From contig WOFQ01000079.1 in NCBI GenBank assembly GCA_012184525.1, positions 29,620 to 93,619 of the forward strand: a stretch of 64,000 nucleotides of DNA, written 5' to 3'. Numbering within the stretch: the first letter of the stretch is position 1; each line of letters begins with the position of its first letter. Origin of the DNA: Xenoacremonium recifei. Taxonomy: Eukaryota; Ascomycota; Sordariomycetes; Hypocreales; Nectriaceae. The notes beneath the pieces were generated by a model that saw only the letters and a list, made by a program, of their open reading frames with translations, did no database searches and had not been told where the DNA came from. This document shows, one piece after another, positions 44,338 to 57,622 of this stretch. The position numbers and the translations under genes were made by a program.

Positions 44338-46497
44338 GTTTGAACGAGCTCAAAACACTAAGGGGCTCGTTTCTGTCGGCAGCCAAATTACTAAGGCTCC
44401 CGGGCTGGACCCGACAATTTTCCGACAGACCCCTGCATCTCGGCCTCAGACTTTGACCTGGGAAAGCTTGCGAATTACCTCCGTGCCGTAAGTTCGGTTT
44501 ACTCCCAAATGATAGTAGGGTCTTGCATAAAAAATTGCGTGCCATGATGCTCCATCGCGATTCTGGAGAAATTGGAGAGTGCATCCTCCACGAAGGCGGT
44601 CACGCAAGTGGTAGGTTCGCGGGATCACAGAGCATAACTAATCTATACGCATATCAATCTGGAGGTCGTGATTTGGCTCGCAGCAGTCAATTGAAATACG
44701 TAGATCAAAGTTCTAGTGATTCAAACAATTATATAGGTTATTCAGAAGTGACCATTTTAGAATCGTATCGGAACTGATTCGTTGGCAGCGTCGTTGCTAT
44801 ATGGCCCGCGACGTGAGCTCTTGCCTTCCCGCCCAAGTTTCACTGTCCAGAGCTGCCGTTTGTATGACTGTCATGACGGAAAACCCGTTCTAGGCGATCA
44901 TGTCTCATGAAAAACTTATCATGACCTCTCCTAAACGGGAAGGACCGGGTTGGAAGAAGGAGGGAGACACAGGTACGTGACGGTACTTGTGCGAGATTAC
45001 GGCACAACTGGCCAAGAAGGAAGGCGACAGTCTTGTACTTTTCATAATCTATCCCTAGGAGAATTGAATTAAAAAACCTTGAATTGTTTCGTGTATTCTT
45101 CATGTTGCTGGGAACCCAGATCAGAAGACCATCGAAAGGCAAGTGAAACCCGGTTGAAGTCAGATCTTCTAAAGGCGTACATGTATATTAAGGTACTATA
45201 CCAACTCGTTTGGGTTCTTTTATGCTAAGAGAGCGCTCAAGGTCTGTCTGCTTGTTTTATTTCACGCCCTGCATTTTTTCACCTAATAGAAACTAGGCTC
45301 CTACTAGGCCATTTGGCGTTGAGAGTAGGTACAGCAGGATTCCATGTCAATTACCTTTGGCATTTCAATTTCGAGCATAGGTTAGCAGCGCTGGGGGATC
45401 ATGGACTTGAAACTTGCGAGTCATCTGTTATCAATATTGCTGAAGTGTAGCTAGACTGAAATGAACAACCAAGTTCACTGAAGTTAAGTTCTCGATAAGT
45501 CTGCTCGGCATTTGATTGGATCCTTAAACTGTGGCATTGGGCCTCTTATGAACCATGCACGGCTCCATTGCATCCATTCTTTTGCAACCTGGATGATGTG
45601 TCTTTGTGAAAGACGTAATTCAGGTTCGTCGCGGGGTTAAGGGCCGATAGGGTCGACCTTGCTCAGTAGATGCAGCTGAAAATAGACGGAATTTAATAAT
45701 CAAGCGTTGAATTAGACGTCTTCGGACTGACGGTATGTGGTGGTTCGATGTTTGACGGAGGGTTTCCTCTCTCTTGGTCCGGGTACATGAACGGTAGTTC
45801 AGGTAACGGAATGCTCAAGATAACGGTATGCCCAGCACAACGGTGAAACACGGGATAACGGTGGAGCTCCGCGCTAACCGTGATAGTGCAACTCAGCTGC
45901 TGCGCTTAGTTGGCGCTTGTGCTCCCAAATATCTGATTGGTCTGACGTCAACTCCCTGAAAAAGACGAGCCCTCCGCCTTCTACTTCCTCAGCCTCAACC
46001 GTGAGCCACCCAATGGAGTTTTGACGTGGCGCAAGGACGGCTGCCTCGGAATTCAGGCCGCAAAAACCTTCCAAGGCAACTCCTTCCTCCGCTGTAACGG
46101 CACCAACTTCATAGCAACACCTCATCTCCGAACACGCTTCACTCGCAAATGTTCTTATGCGCACTGGATCCAGTGCACTTTGACATTCGCCTACTCGACA
46201 TAGGGCATTTCCTTATGAACCTACAGCAACTCCAGTGTAGCGACACTCGAATCGTGCATTGAATGCATCACGACTTCGCCAAGAGGCCCTTCGCGCCCGC
46301 GACAGTTGTCTCGGCAGCAGAGTCTCAATTGTGACCGTTGTCCACAGCCTCTGGCTTGAGCGGAAGCTATTGCAGACAGCCGCCTGTTTCTTCTGCGTAC
46401 GTCATATCCCTCAGGTTGATTGCTAGCACACGTTCTCGATAAGCTGATGTCTTTGAAGGTCCCGTTCCGGACCACACTCAACCCGACCCAACCAACC
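44338..46497. other. Long head-to-head spacer of island genes 8 and 9
   Basis: A 2.2 kb gap between the JmjC and Ulp1-like genes, the largest gap within the island. No convincing gene. A 96-codon frame at 45,874-46,164 on the minus strand has no family resemblance. Several AACGG strings cluster at 45,803-45,862. Both promoters must lie here. Confidence 0.45.
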
Positions 46498-48454
46498 ATG
46501 AGCACCGCGGACGAAATTTCGAACGACTCAATAAGCGCTATGGAGCAAGACCAACCTCAGCCTTCCAACTCTGACCTTGATGTTTCGAAACCCACCCAGT
46601 CTGGAACCAGTGCCAGCATTATTCTTTCCTCTACCGCCGCCAATCAAGTCCAAAGCGAATCGAGCTTTCTTGCCCCAGACGAAACAAAAAGATCCACCCT
46701 CAGGCTCGAAACGTCTTTGGTGAACTACAGGCTATTTGTCGGGGTAAATTTTGGTGTCCTACCATGTTCCTCCCTTCTAAAATCGGCCGGAACCTTTTAT
46801 ACGATGTGAAAACCATTGTTGTCGAATGGATACGCATGGGCCGTGATATTGACCACCTCTGGGTGGGTCCTTCCGGAGACCCTGGATTGATTGCGGCTGT
46901 CATTGAAAATGGAACCGGCTCTAAGGTGTTGACGCAAGCCAACGCCAAGACTGCCCGAAAGATGGTCAAGACGATGCTCGAGGAATGGAAGAAAAACAGC
47001 ACAAATGGCTCGACTGAAGAACCAGCGGGCGGGCCGGATGGAGAGAGTCTTTCTGAAGACAAGTCTGGCGACACTAGCTCAGCCATTCCTCTTCCGCCTA
47101 TCGATGCAGTCTCTATCATCGAGCCAAACAGTGGTAAGATTCCCAGCGAAGCCACAGGAATAGCGTCGTCTGGACCAAGTTCAAACCATGTACCAGACCA
47201 CGGAGGTCCCAGCGGTGCTATCAGAAGGCTCAGAGACGGCCAAATGCTTATGAGCTATGACATCCAACTTTGCTTGAAGGCGTTGAACTCACCAAAAGAT
47301 TGGCATTTCTTTGAACCGGGTTTCCCATTACCTGGAACGTCGCCGCCACCAGCGAAGCGTCAGCGCACCGATTGCACATGGCCAGAACATCTCGCATTTA
47401 TCCTTGGCCAGCACTGCCACTGGTCTCTGGCTTATTGGAACCGGAGCGATGGTCAGATTGACCACTATAACTCGGCGAAAGACTTGAGCATGGACTTTTA
47501 TGGGATCAAGAGTTGGGCTGCGAGACAGCCGAATCTGGACATCTGGTCCGATCTACGGATAGTTGAGAAGGTTTGAGGTCCGCCATGGTACTCGTGGGTT
47601 GAATGCTGACTTCCTCAAAGACATGCCCTCAGCAGCAAGATGACGTTAGCTGTGGCGTCGTTGTCCTCGCAGTCGCTATGGCGTTGATGAATGACGAGCC
47701 GGTCCCCTCGACTGTTGATCTTGACCAGTATCGATCACAATTGGCTGAGCTGTTGGAAACCCAGATGACAGAGTCATCAATTAGAGAAGAAGTCAAGAAT
47801 ACCAGCAATTCGCAACAGTCACGTCCAGCCCACGATCCGGAACCAACGCCAACGACTTCAACAACCAGGAATGTCTCAACACCCCCGAAGGCTGAGCTAT
47901 TGACCGCCAACACAAAAGCTCAGAAGAAGCAATGTGCGGCATGCCCTATTCCCAGTGATACCTCGCAGTCCACCATTGAGGAATTGATCTCATCGCGAGG
48001 TCTTGGTGTTACCCCGGAGATTGTCCTAGACAAAGAACAACAGCAATCCAGTCAGACGATTCCGGAACAGCAGGGGAGAAGCTGGTCAGAACAAGCTCTT
48101 ATTCATGTGAGAGAGTTTGCCAACAGCTGTCGCTTCGGCCGCGATCTTCAGTCCTGCCTCGCCGATGAAATAAACACAATGGACGACGAGGTACGTAGAG
48201 AGTCAACATTGCTCCAAGAGAAGCAAATTCAAGTTGAGACCCAAGAGAAACGACTCTACGAGCTTCATCTCGAACTGAATCAGACGCGCAGCTCCTTGCA
48301 AAGTCTAACCAAAGAGATGAGTCAATCAGCACAGAACATCACGGTTGTTCGAAGAAGGCAGGCAGAGGCCAAGTCCCGGATGGAAGAGATTCGTACGCAG
48401 ACAGCCCAGATGTTGGATGCTGCAACTCAGGTTTTCAGTGAGTTTTCGAGCTAA
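46498..48454 (+). CDS. Island gene 9: Ulp1/SENP-type (C48) cysteine protease with coiled-coil tail
   Basis: Best model: exons 46498-46647, 46704-47570 and 47621-48454, 616 residues. The last intron (50 nt) is certain, because it joins DLRIVEK to TCPQQQDDVSCGV in frame. The first is less so (weak GTCCAA donor), and an ATG at 46447 is an alternative start. The catalytic region shows WPEHLAFILGQHCHWSLAYW (His289), IDHYNSA (Asn306 at the usual Asp position), and CPQQQDDVSCGVVVL (Gln344, Cys350). Known: Ulp1/SENP enzymes mature or remove SUMO-like modifiers. The catalytic Asp replaced by Asn is unusual. A nuclear-localisation-like PAKRQR lies just before the domain (267-272). About 230 residues of disordered then coiled-coil sequence follow (ESTLLQEKQIQVETQEKRL), so this is not a bare protease. 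Related proteases occur in transposons and large DNA viruses. Confidence 0.8.
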
Positions 48455-48753
48455 AGTGTACCTGGGATGCGCTGGCTTTGGGGAGATGTCGGATTGGTCC
48501 CGTGGTGTTGGGTAGTTAGCTGATTTACCACATTGTTGTGCTATTTACCTTGTCACGATGTGCATATTCCTACTGTATTTAATGCTTCATGATGATTCGG
48601 AATCCTCTGACTGTATGAAACACCCATCTACTCGGCACCCGGCATTTGAAGTGTCGCTTCTCAATGCCATGATGAAGTCACTCACTTTCAAATAGCGATC
48701 CACTCTAGCTGTCAACAGATCCAATTTCGAGGCCCAAGTATGGCGCGTGTCGA

Positions 48754-48814
48754 AGTTTTTACCTCACAGCATGGGAGTTTTTGCCTTACAGCGTAAGGGT
48801 TTTTGCCTTACAGT
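48754..48814 (+). repeat. Three imperfect 22-bp direct repeats
   Basis: Units share GTTTTTGCCTTACAGC, and the first is the variant GTTTTTACCTCACAGC. They lie about 300 bases beyond the last island gene. Confidence 0.7.
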
Positions 48815-51800
48815 CTATAAAAAGATGGACTTTACACAGGCCATAAAGGCATGCACATATCTCAAGAAATATCCATCTCAGTTGAAATGTGCAAATTAAG
48901 ATTATGGACATTCGTGACTGCTCCAAACCCAAAGCACGACGGTCTAAGGGGACCAAACTTATAGAACTCTTAAGTAACTTCCCTCGTGTATTGTTAAATA
49001 TCTGAAAGCGCCGAGTGAAGAGCTTCTAGCAGGGAACACACATCTAACTACAGACACCATGGCATGCACGAGGTGTAGACAATACGACACACATAAGTAC
49101 AACGGTTGAAATTTCCAGTCGGGAACAATGAGACACACTAGATCCAAAGTCCAAAAAGGAAAGGAAGAGGATATGGCTTACTTCACGCAAGAAGCACCTC
49201 ACGTAGTGGCCTTTGCTTTATCTGGAGAGAATCATCCAATATCGAAAGCCTCTCGAGGCGGCCACGGCGGTAATGAAGAAAGAAACCCGAATTAAAACCC
49301 ATTGGCTCTCCATGCGACGCACTGATCTGTCATTTGGATAAGCACCAAAGGAGGAAAAGGATCTGCTCACGAGCTTAACATCTTCATCTGAAGTCACTTC
49401 TGAAGCTACAAATAGAATTAGTTGAGTAGGTAAGACTAAAGTCTACATGTACGTGCCTTGCGAGATCCGAATGCGACCATGTGGTTCTTCGCGGGCTGTG
49501 GAGAGCGCGGGAGCCGGTCCTCCGGATTCGTTCATCCTGACGTCAAGTCAACCATATCAGGGACACGAGTTAGAAGGTGTATTGCATGATCCTAGATATC
49601 TGGAGTAAAGTATGAGAGAATTAGAGATGCCTAGGTTTAAACCTAGTGTACGTAGTAATATACGCAACTAGACCTCCATCGACGACAAGCTCTCTTCGTT
49701 ACTACATTCCAGAGGTGAAATGAATTGCAATCAGAGTCAAGGTACGAGTATCTGCTTTTGTTGTATTTTAAGCTCCGCTAAAAGTATTTTTATTCAACGT
49801 ACTAGTCGGCCTGGGCCCCAAAACTATTGTTAAAGAAGTGCATCCGGCGGGGACAAGCCGATTGAAACCCTGAGACCACACGACTGCTCAAGCTAATCAG
49901 CATGACCTGGCCTCCCAGAGCCTGAAGGCTATCTGGAGAACTTTCTTCATTGCCAGGTGAATGGACGAGGAGAACCAAACTGGAATCACCTTATGCGATA
50001 GCGACAAGAATGTAACAGAAATGGAACGGTGGATTGCGAGAACACCGAATATTAGACGGCGTTTACTGGAATTGCCTCGTCATCGGAAGCCTGCTTGTGT
50101 AGCCACGCTATTAGCCTTTGTCGTAGAGTAATATATTCCACCAGTCGCTTCAGTTTTTGTAACGGTTCTTCAGAGCTTGGACGTATCTCAGGCCCGGACA
50201 ATCGGCGGGCACGGCGTCCGCCACCATTTCAGACATGGCATTGCAGCCATATCTTAGGGGGTTTGCAGGATAGCGCCTTTTAGTGCGTAGGACTTCTCAA
50301 TTTGAAGTGTGCTTGCAATCCATGATGTGTCATGCGTCTTGTTCAAAGAGATTAATCAGAACTGCCAAGTGCGCTTTCCTAGGGCGCGGCGCTAGATTTA
50401 TATACCATATAAGAGGATGAAGGGTAAAACCATAGTGCCAGTTGTGTTCTCATGAGTGAAACTCGAATGCCTAGTATATATTCTTACGGTTGTTATTCTT
50501 GCATCTCATTCTTGCTCATGGGTCTTTCTTATCTTCTTTGTCATTAATATACAAAGATTATATGCTTAGTCAAACTAATTGATAGACTATACTCAGAGTT
50601 TCTAATAGTAAAGTTGCTGCCACGGTGAATTCTGGGGTTCATTGGACATGTTTGTCTATTGGTTGAAATCTATTCTCTGTCCCTGGTCTCCTGCCTGGAA
50701 CTCAGCTCGTCTTACTGGCTGGAACCAAATCGTACACTGACCAACGGCCAGAGTCAGAACTAACTAACCTGTGGAGCGGGAGTCCTTGGCTAATGTATTC
50801 GGCGAGAAAGTGGAACAAAGAAGAGTACCTAGTCACCCCTTCTCTTGGATATCGGCCACACACCTAAAGTTCATGTGAGGGAGCTGTGAATATCTGAGAT
50901 GCGCGATGGTGATGGTTTGAAAATTGGCCAGTGTGGCTCCGCTCTCCTAAGTATAAGGCTCTCTGATTGCAGCCTCCCATGCAATAGATCAGGGCGATTT
51001 CCAGAAGGCTGGGGGAGTATTTCGAACCGAAAGGCTCGGCGTTCTACCTTTACAGACACTATCTATAAAATAGTAAAGACATACAAACTGCTTGTCTTAA
51101 AACTTCCTGCTACTGTCAGAGAGGATTGTGCGTCAGACTTGAGCTGCGCAAAAGTTGCAAGATGCCCTTGTGCTATAGCCCTCGCTGCTAATCGGGTCCA
51201 TTGATCGGGGTCTCGTGAGAGAGACTGAGCTCTTAAATGATACGCATCTAGACGTCTCCAGCATAGGGAGCACGGAAAGACGATGCCGAGGCAGGCATTC
51301 TACGAGATGAGGTGCCACGAGAACACACTACTCTAATGAGTCGGCTATGGGACAGCCTGGGTCACCTACACGGATCTTAGGCTGTCAAGGAAGGTTTGCA
51401 CAGTAGAAGTGAAAATTGCATATTTGCCCCCTTCCTGTGGCTTTGGTGACTCTCTGGGGCCTTCCATAGCTATACGAAATCCACCCGCTACTGGAGTTTT
51501 CACAAGCCCGTTACCGTATAATACATGCATAAGTTGCAAGATGAATCAAAAGGTGCTTCATCAGTGACCACGCCAGGAGGTATAATGAAAGCAAGCTGAA
51601 ATGAGCCTCGTCAAAGGATTGGCGCTTGCTTCTGGCGGACTAGCAAGAAAAATACGATGATTTACTGCCGCAAAAGATCGTACCCAACGAGTGCTCTCAT
51701 ATATTCAGAGACATAACCTTCCATCTAGAATCTCGACTTTAGATAGTTGACAGACAGGAAAAACCAACTCTTGTGAGTTTGCCACCATCATGCCGCTCAT

Positions 51801-54800
51801 GTCTGATGCTTCGAGTATTTCGTCCTCGGGTTGACAGCGTAGGCACTGGCAATATGGAATCTCCTGAGCTGACCTGCTTCATTGGGAATTCTTCTTTTAA
51901 CCATCTATATATCTGACGATAATTAAATAACACCCAGAGGTTTAGGAATCTATATCTCAATGAAGGCCTTACACCTCATGTGTCAAACGTACCGTGCCCT
52001 AAACTTCATATGGCCCCCAGATGGACACCTGTAAACCTTTTTTTGTCTTCATAATGCCTTTATCAATAGATAGATAGTTGTCTTGTCTGATCTCACCGCC
52101 ATCGAGTCTTGACAGACTCCCGAAGATGTGCAGCATGGTAAACGCATTTTGCTTCGTTGCATATGTTTCAATAGAATATATAGCACAAACAGCGAGCCTC
52201 TCAATGGGATCTTACATCTGTCTGGTATCTGGGCGCATCTTTTTTCATGAAGCCTGCTGTCAGTTTTTGGCTACACAATCAACCCGGCGTAACAGGGGCA
52301 GGGTGTGATAGCAGGAACTTCCCCAATATTCTGACGCGCGTTGATGGTAACGTCGTCCCGGTCCCCGTACCAATTGATAAGTATCGCAAGAAGCTGTGGA
52401 TTTAGACTTACTGGCCTATCTGCCTTCTATAGTATTGCCAAGTAGACGACTTTGTCGAGGAAAGAGGATACAAACATTCTGGCCACAAGTGGTTCTGTAT
52501 GCGATTGTTCGGTGATTACCATGTCGTATTGCCGATGCATTGCTGCCGGGTTAGAATACAATATAGCATACGACAGAACTGGCACATGGGGCCCTCTCGA
52601 AGAACTTCGCTTCGGTTGGCATTCCCTTCCCCATCGAAGTAGCCCAAGTAAAACATCTATATACAAAGGTAACGCCTGTTAACGATACGGAGGAGAGCAT
52701 TTACTTGTTTCCAGAACGGAAAACCTTTTGGCTAGGAAAGAAAGGGAATTCAAGAAACAAAGATCCTCATAGGCTCATACCAACACGGAGACAACTGCTG
52801 GAATACAATCCCAAATCTTGAACGAAGTGCCAAAGCACTTCAACCGCAAGTCAACCCGGCTTTTATTAGCATAAATTATTGCTTGTCAAGCTCCCCTTCA
52901 TTCAATGACTTCACCTCAGACCAGTTCTTAACGTTCTAATGGCAGTAAGACATGCTACAGATGCTCCAACTCTCTCCTATCTATATACATGTTTCACGCA
53001 GGTCGAATAAGATTCTATTCCGTACATTCCCGTCAACTCTAGGTGAACCTTGTCACTGTTCTTTGTTGCATCTTGAGGGTTCTTCAAGAGCCATGTGTAA
53101 CATAGCCAGACAATGTATCAAACGTTGAAGAGTAATGCTCGCCTTGAGTTCAGCGTCTGATTGCTCACCATGTGAAAACTGGGGCCGCGATGGCCTCTAT
53201 GTAATGTCTTCGAATTTCTGGGTAGCCGACATGTCGGGATAGGATATTGATACTTGAAGTAAAAGCCTTAACCAGTATAGGAAACTCCCCATCCAAATTT
53301 TAAATCATTGAGGTATAAGGAGGTGGGAATATGTAAGAATTTCTAGGCAAAGTGAAGGAGCTTATATCTAGAGCCCTTGTTTGCGAGCCAGAGCTCAAGC
53401 CTTCAGAATACCGTCGTACTTGTGACACTGAGGACAGCCTGGAGATTACCATGAACTTGAATATTTGTCAAAGTGGTTGGGTCTTGTTGCCGACATGAAG
53501 CAAATCATGGCTACGATAATTAGCGTCGGAGGGTGAATAGGAGCACCCTGAACTGTTTTACTCTGAGTGGAAATCCCTAATTGCACCTTTTCCAGAAGAG
53601 AAACGAAGGGACACCCACTGCCAGAACTCACTTATGGAGGTCATGGAGGTAAGGAGGGAATATTATCCCCATAAATTAATTTTCAGCAATGCTGTTGTGA
53701 TATGGCTCGAGATCTTGCTCGTGATATCCTCGCGGTTGGTGCAGTTGGAAGATCATCACGCAGAGGAGACGGTACTCTCTCCTAAGACGCCGCTTGATCT
53801 GTAATTAATATCTATTTCTTCAATACCATAAGGTTTATGTGGCCAGTGCATATACGCGCTGAGACTTTGTAAGGGCTACATAGGAATAGAATATTACTTA
53901 GACGTAGTATTGAAGCTTACGTTAGCTAGTTAAGCAGAGACGGATTAACTTCGCGAAACCAAAGGCAATATTGAGTATTTCTGACCAGTTGATATTCTTA
54001 GCTACGGTAATCCAAATCTCGTTTTACTTAAGAGACTTGGCCTCCGTCTAACAGGATTTAACTTACATCCATGGAAAGGCATAACAATACGGGACTTCAT
54101 CATCTATCCTCATACCCATCAAAACTTCTAACGACTCCTCCTTAGAGAGTCTGAGTCTATGCAGGTTATTGCAAAGTAAATGTATCATTATCGTGATGAT
54201 ATCACGTCTGGTGGGAGTGTCCATGTTTGCTGGCGTAATAAGAAATACATCAAGTTACATTGCACTAGTGTTCATATAACATAAGTCCCCGGAGATGAAC
54301 TCTATAACCATTAGATTCATTTTGTGCAAGAAGGCTTTTCTTGTAGAAGTCCCCAGTTTGCGAGCGTCAATTCCGAAATTATTTTAGTCTCCCATAGCCA
54401 TATATCAAAGTTTGTGTGCCCCTTCCCCAAATTCGTTCTTGGGCATCCAATTTTACTATCTAGTTCCATACCCAGTGGAGCTTCTTATGTGGTTTCTTAG
54501 AAACCTTGGTCCGCGTCTATTACATCGGACGACAGGCGTCTCTTGCCTCAGCACTGAAAATCCCAAGAGCAAGTCTGAGTCGTCACCATTCCAAATGCAG
54601 TTGCTTCGAGGCTTTCTAATACCCGTATTAAGTCCCTTGAGGAACCATCCAAGTGCCGCACTGTAGGCCATCTCCGGCCTATTGCTTGAGGGTGATTGAT
54701 ACGCTCACAACGCTTGATACGATGTCTCTAATGTTACGCACAAGTTCTCATACAGATACTTCAAACAGCGGCTATGAGTTAGGAAACTATCGCTTTGCTT

Positions 54801-54833
54801 TTCTGCAACCTCTAATAACCCAGCCAGAAATCC

Positions 54834-54975
54834 AGAAATCTTTTCTTGCGAGAAATCTTTTTCTTATTAGAAATCTTTTTCTTATTAGAAATCTTTTTCT
54901 TACTAAAAATCCTTTTTCAATTAGAAACTTTTTTCCTACTAAAAATCTTTTTCTTAGCAGAAATATTTTCTTGCG
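54834..54975 (+). repeat. 18-bp minisatellite, eight units
   Basis: Units of AGAAATCTTTTTCTTATT and variants, 17-18 bases, head to tail. The first and last units share the ending TTTTCTTGCG, so the array looks expanded from inside. Because the period is 18, both strands read through it as hexapeptide repeats (RNLFLI-like on the + strand, RKRFLI-like on the minus strand). No surrounding gene was recognised, so coding is doubtful. Confidence 0.92.
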
Positions 54976-57622
54976 TGCGTTTGAGGTTGCTTCAAAATGA
55001 TTAGAATCGCTCTCAAACTTTACTGCTTTTGGATCATATGAATCTTTTACCAACCTTCCATACTACGCTTGGCCTGTACATTATTCTCATCAACTTATCT
55101 TATTTGGGGCATTTTCCACCGTAGTCTCCAGTCTTATCAATGAGCGTTTGGGAATTTCGGCGCCAGATTGAGAAACACGATGCGCTTCAAAGAAATGTGT
55201 TTATTCTTACCTTGGTGCCTCATGGTGACTCTGGATAGAGCGGCGTGTCGCTCCAGACGAAACACAGAGAGCCTTCTCTCGAGAGCATAAAAACAAAAAG
55301 GTTTCTGTTTGTCTCTAAGCGATCAGTGTTGATGAGACACTGGCAGTTTCGGAGACGCCTCTTATACCTTCGGCACGTAAGTGCTCTCTTTTCTACTAAT
55401 GGCGAACGATTCTCCACAACTGTCAGGAGATAGCATGGGTAGTGGGATGGTGGGTAAAAAGAGAGGTAAAGGCTGAGCAGGGCGGAGAACGGAGGGCGAG
55501 CGACGGGAGGGCCTGTCCAATAGAAACTGAGATTGTCTCCATTACCAGTGTTCTTCCGGAAAATATCTAAGTAATAGCTGTCTATCCTGGCCTGGCCCTA
55601 ATAGTATCTATGTATCAATGCTTCAAGGCGCAGACCAGCTTTGAAGCATAAACCCTATCACTTAGACCATGTGCCTTCTACCTGTGGGCCACTTAGGCAG
55701 TTAACTACTGCAGAGACATATTTAACCTATAACGAGAGCGTGAAAGCATCGGTGCTGAGAAGTTGCATGCCTGGTGGTTACTCATCAAAGCTATAATGTA
55801 TCAGAGCTGCTCTGCGATGCTCAGCTAAATCTACATTTTGTTTAATGACTTGATGATAGACAAGTAGACGACGCCTTTCAGAGATGTGTAATGTGGGAGA
55901 GATCGGAAGCTTTGGATAAAGGAACATGATATCTCCTGGCTGAATGTACCTACTATGGTTTTTGGCACAAGCAACATCGGATCACCTTACTCTCAGGTCT
56001 CTTTGTCAACCTATCTCAATACTCACCCTAGGAAGTTGAGAACTGTGTGGCCTATGGGTGTGCTTCAATGCCATACACGTGTTATCTGTAATATGCCGTC
56101 ATTTCCAGTCTCCCGGTTTAGTATGAAGTTTGCGTGATAGGTTAGTGCTCTTGACATTGGTTCATAACATATCCGAGGCATCTGCTCATGTCCACGTCGC
56201 TGAGACTTGAACTGGGCATTGAGTTGGGATAATGCCAGCAATATAGATTCCACACTGTTTAGAATACATTCATTCAGCCTCCTGGCACTTCTACTTACGT
56301 GGATCTAACAGTCATACCAAAGGCGAGGCACACCTATCGTGTTGAGGTAGTGCTCAAACTTGCAGCTAATGATTGGAAGGTTATGTCAAAGGAGATTTGC
56401 TCTGGTACTCTTTTATTACAGGCTCCATTGAGTCTCACCTAGACACCTGGTAAGCTAGACCCGGGATGTTGATGGAGTCGACCTATGAAACGTCGTTCTA
56501 ATTTAGATGAGATTTTGATAGCAAACCCAAGATGAGAGTTAAGACACTGCTAAGAGGTAGTTATCAGAGGCCGTATACTTTCATCGGGACTCTTTATATC
56601 CGGATTCATTTGCTAGTTAGACTTCGATAAGGGGAAATCGGGATTTTGCAAAAGAAGGGGTCTCCTGAAGTTGTCGTGAATACTGCGTCAACTACATACG
56701 TGGGCTGACCCTACTGACCAAGTCAAAAAAGATAAAGCATCGCGGCCTGGGCTAGCCGTGTGCCAAAAGAGAGACACGCTTTATTGAAGAGAAATCTAGC
56801 TCTTAGCCATCGGCGCACTAAGGTTTGGTGCAAATGAGGCGGAGGAGGATTCGCTTCACTATATCCCAGTGCAGACGAAAGAGGATCTCGCTCATGCTTT
56901 GAGCCATTAGTCAGGGCAAGTCGCTTTTACTGGGAATACGCAGAGAGCCTCGTTCAGTTTATCGTCCACTCTCAGCATTACATGGAAGCGTTCCGTATTT
57001 TCGGCTCGTTATTGGTCAGGCCATCAGTCAAGCATTCGGACATCAGTAATTAAGGAAATCATTGATGAGCGTAAAATTGCTGACCCCAGTTCCTACTATG
57101 ATAAGTATGTTGTATTCTCACCGTTTTTTGCCAGTACGGCGAACGGCTCGTTCAGGTGCGGTTTGGCGTATCTGACATAGGCCTGGCTGCGTCTCGCGTG
57201 ATTGTATCTGAAAATGGGTATCCGTGGATAGATACCGGGAGTATTTCCAGTAAAGATACTCATCTGTGACTCCATGTAACACTGGGCCTCGACAGCTATG
57301 GCAGGCCTCTCGTACCTATTGCCGTTGAAGTAGTTTTTTACCTGGTCGCGAAATCCAGACTTTTCATCTCGCTAAGAGCAGAGTGAATCTTCACGTATAA
57401 TCGAGTCTGTCACCATCACAACACTTCAAGAGATACGTTTTTCCTAGCTTGTTTAAACTCCCAGTCACGTTGACGACGATTACCCTGCTGCAACGAGGCC
57501 GTCCGATGAATACTTTGTGGAGTGCCACTGGTTTGAGAATATCATAATCTATTAGAACTACTCCATACTACACAGTCTGTCTACGGAGAAGACCTATAAG
57601 CGTTACCTTTCCTTAGTCCAAG

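Noticed and set aside
45874..46164. 96-codon minus-strand frame between the JmjC and protease genes
   Set aside because: No family signature, not alignable to island proteins, and no splice signals that extend it.
30594..48454. Starship-type giant transposon
   Set aside because: No DUF3435 tyrosine recombinase captain gene or other recombinase is visible in the window. It could lie outside, so this is unproven rather than excluded.
30594..48454. Integrated Polinton or large DNA virus, suggested by the Ulp1-type protease
   Set aside because: No DNA polymerase B, retroviral-type integrase, packaging ATPase or capsid protein was recognised, and the genes contain ordinary fungal introns.
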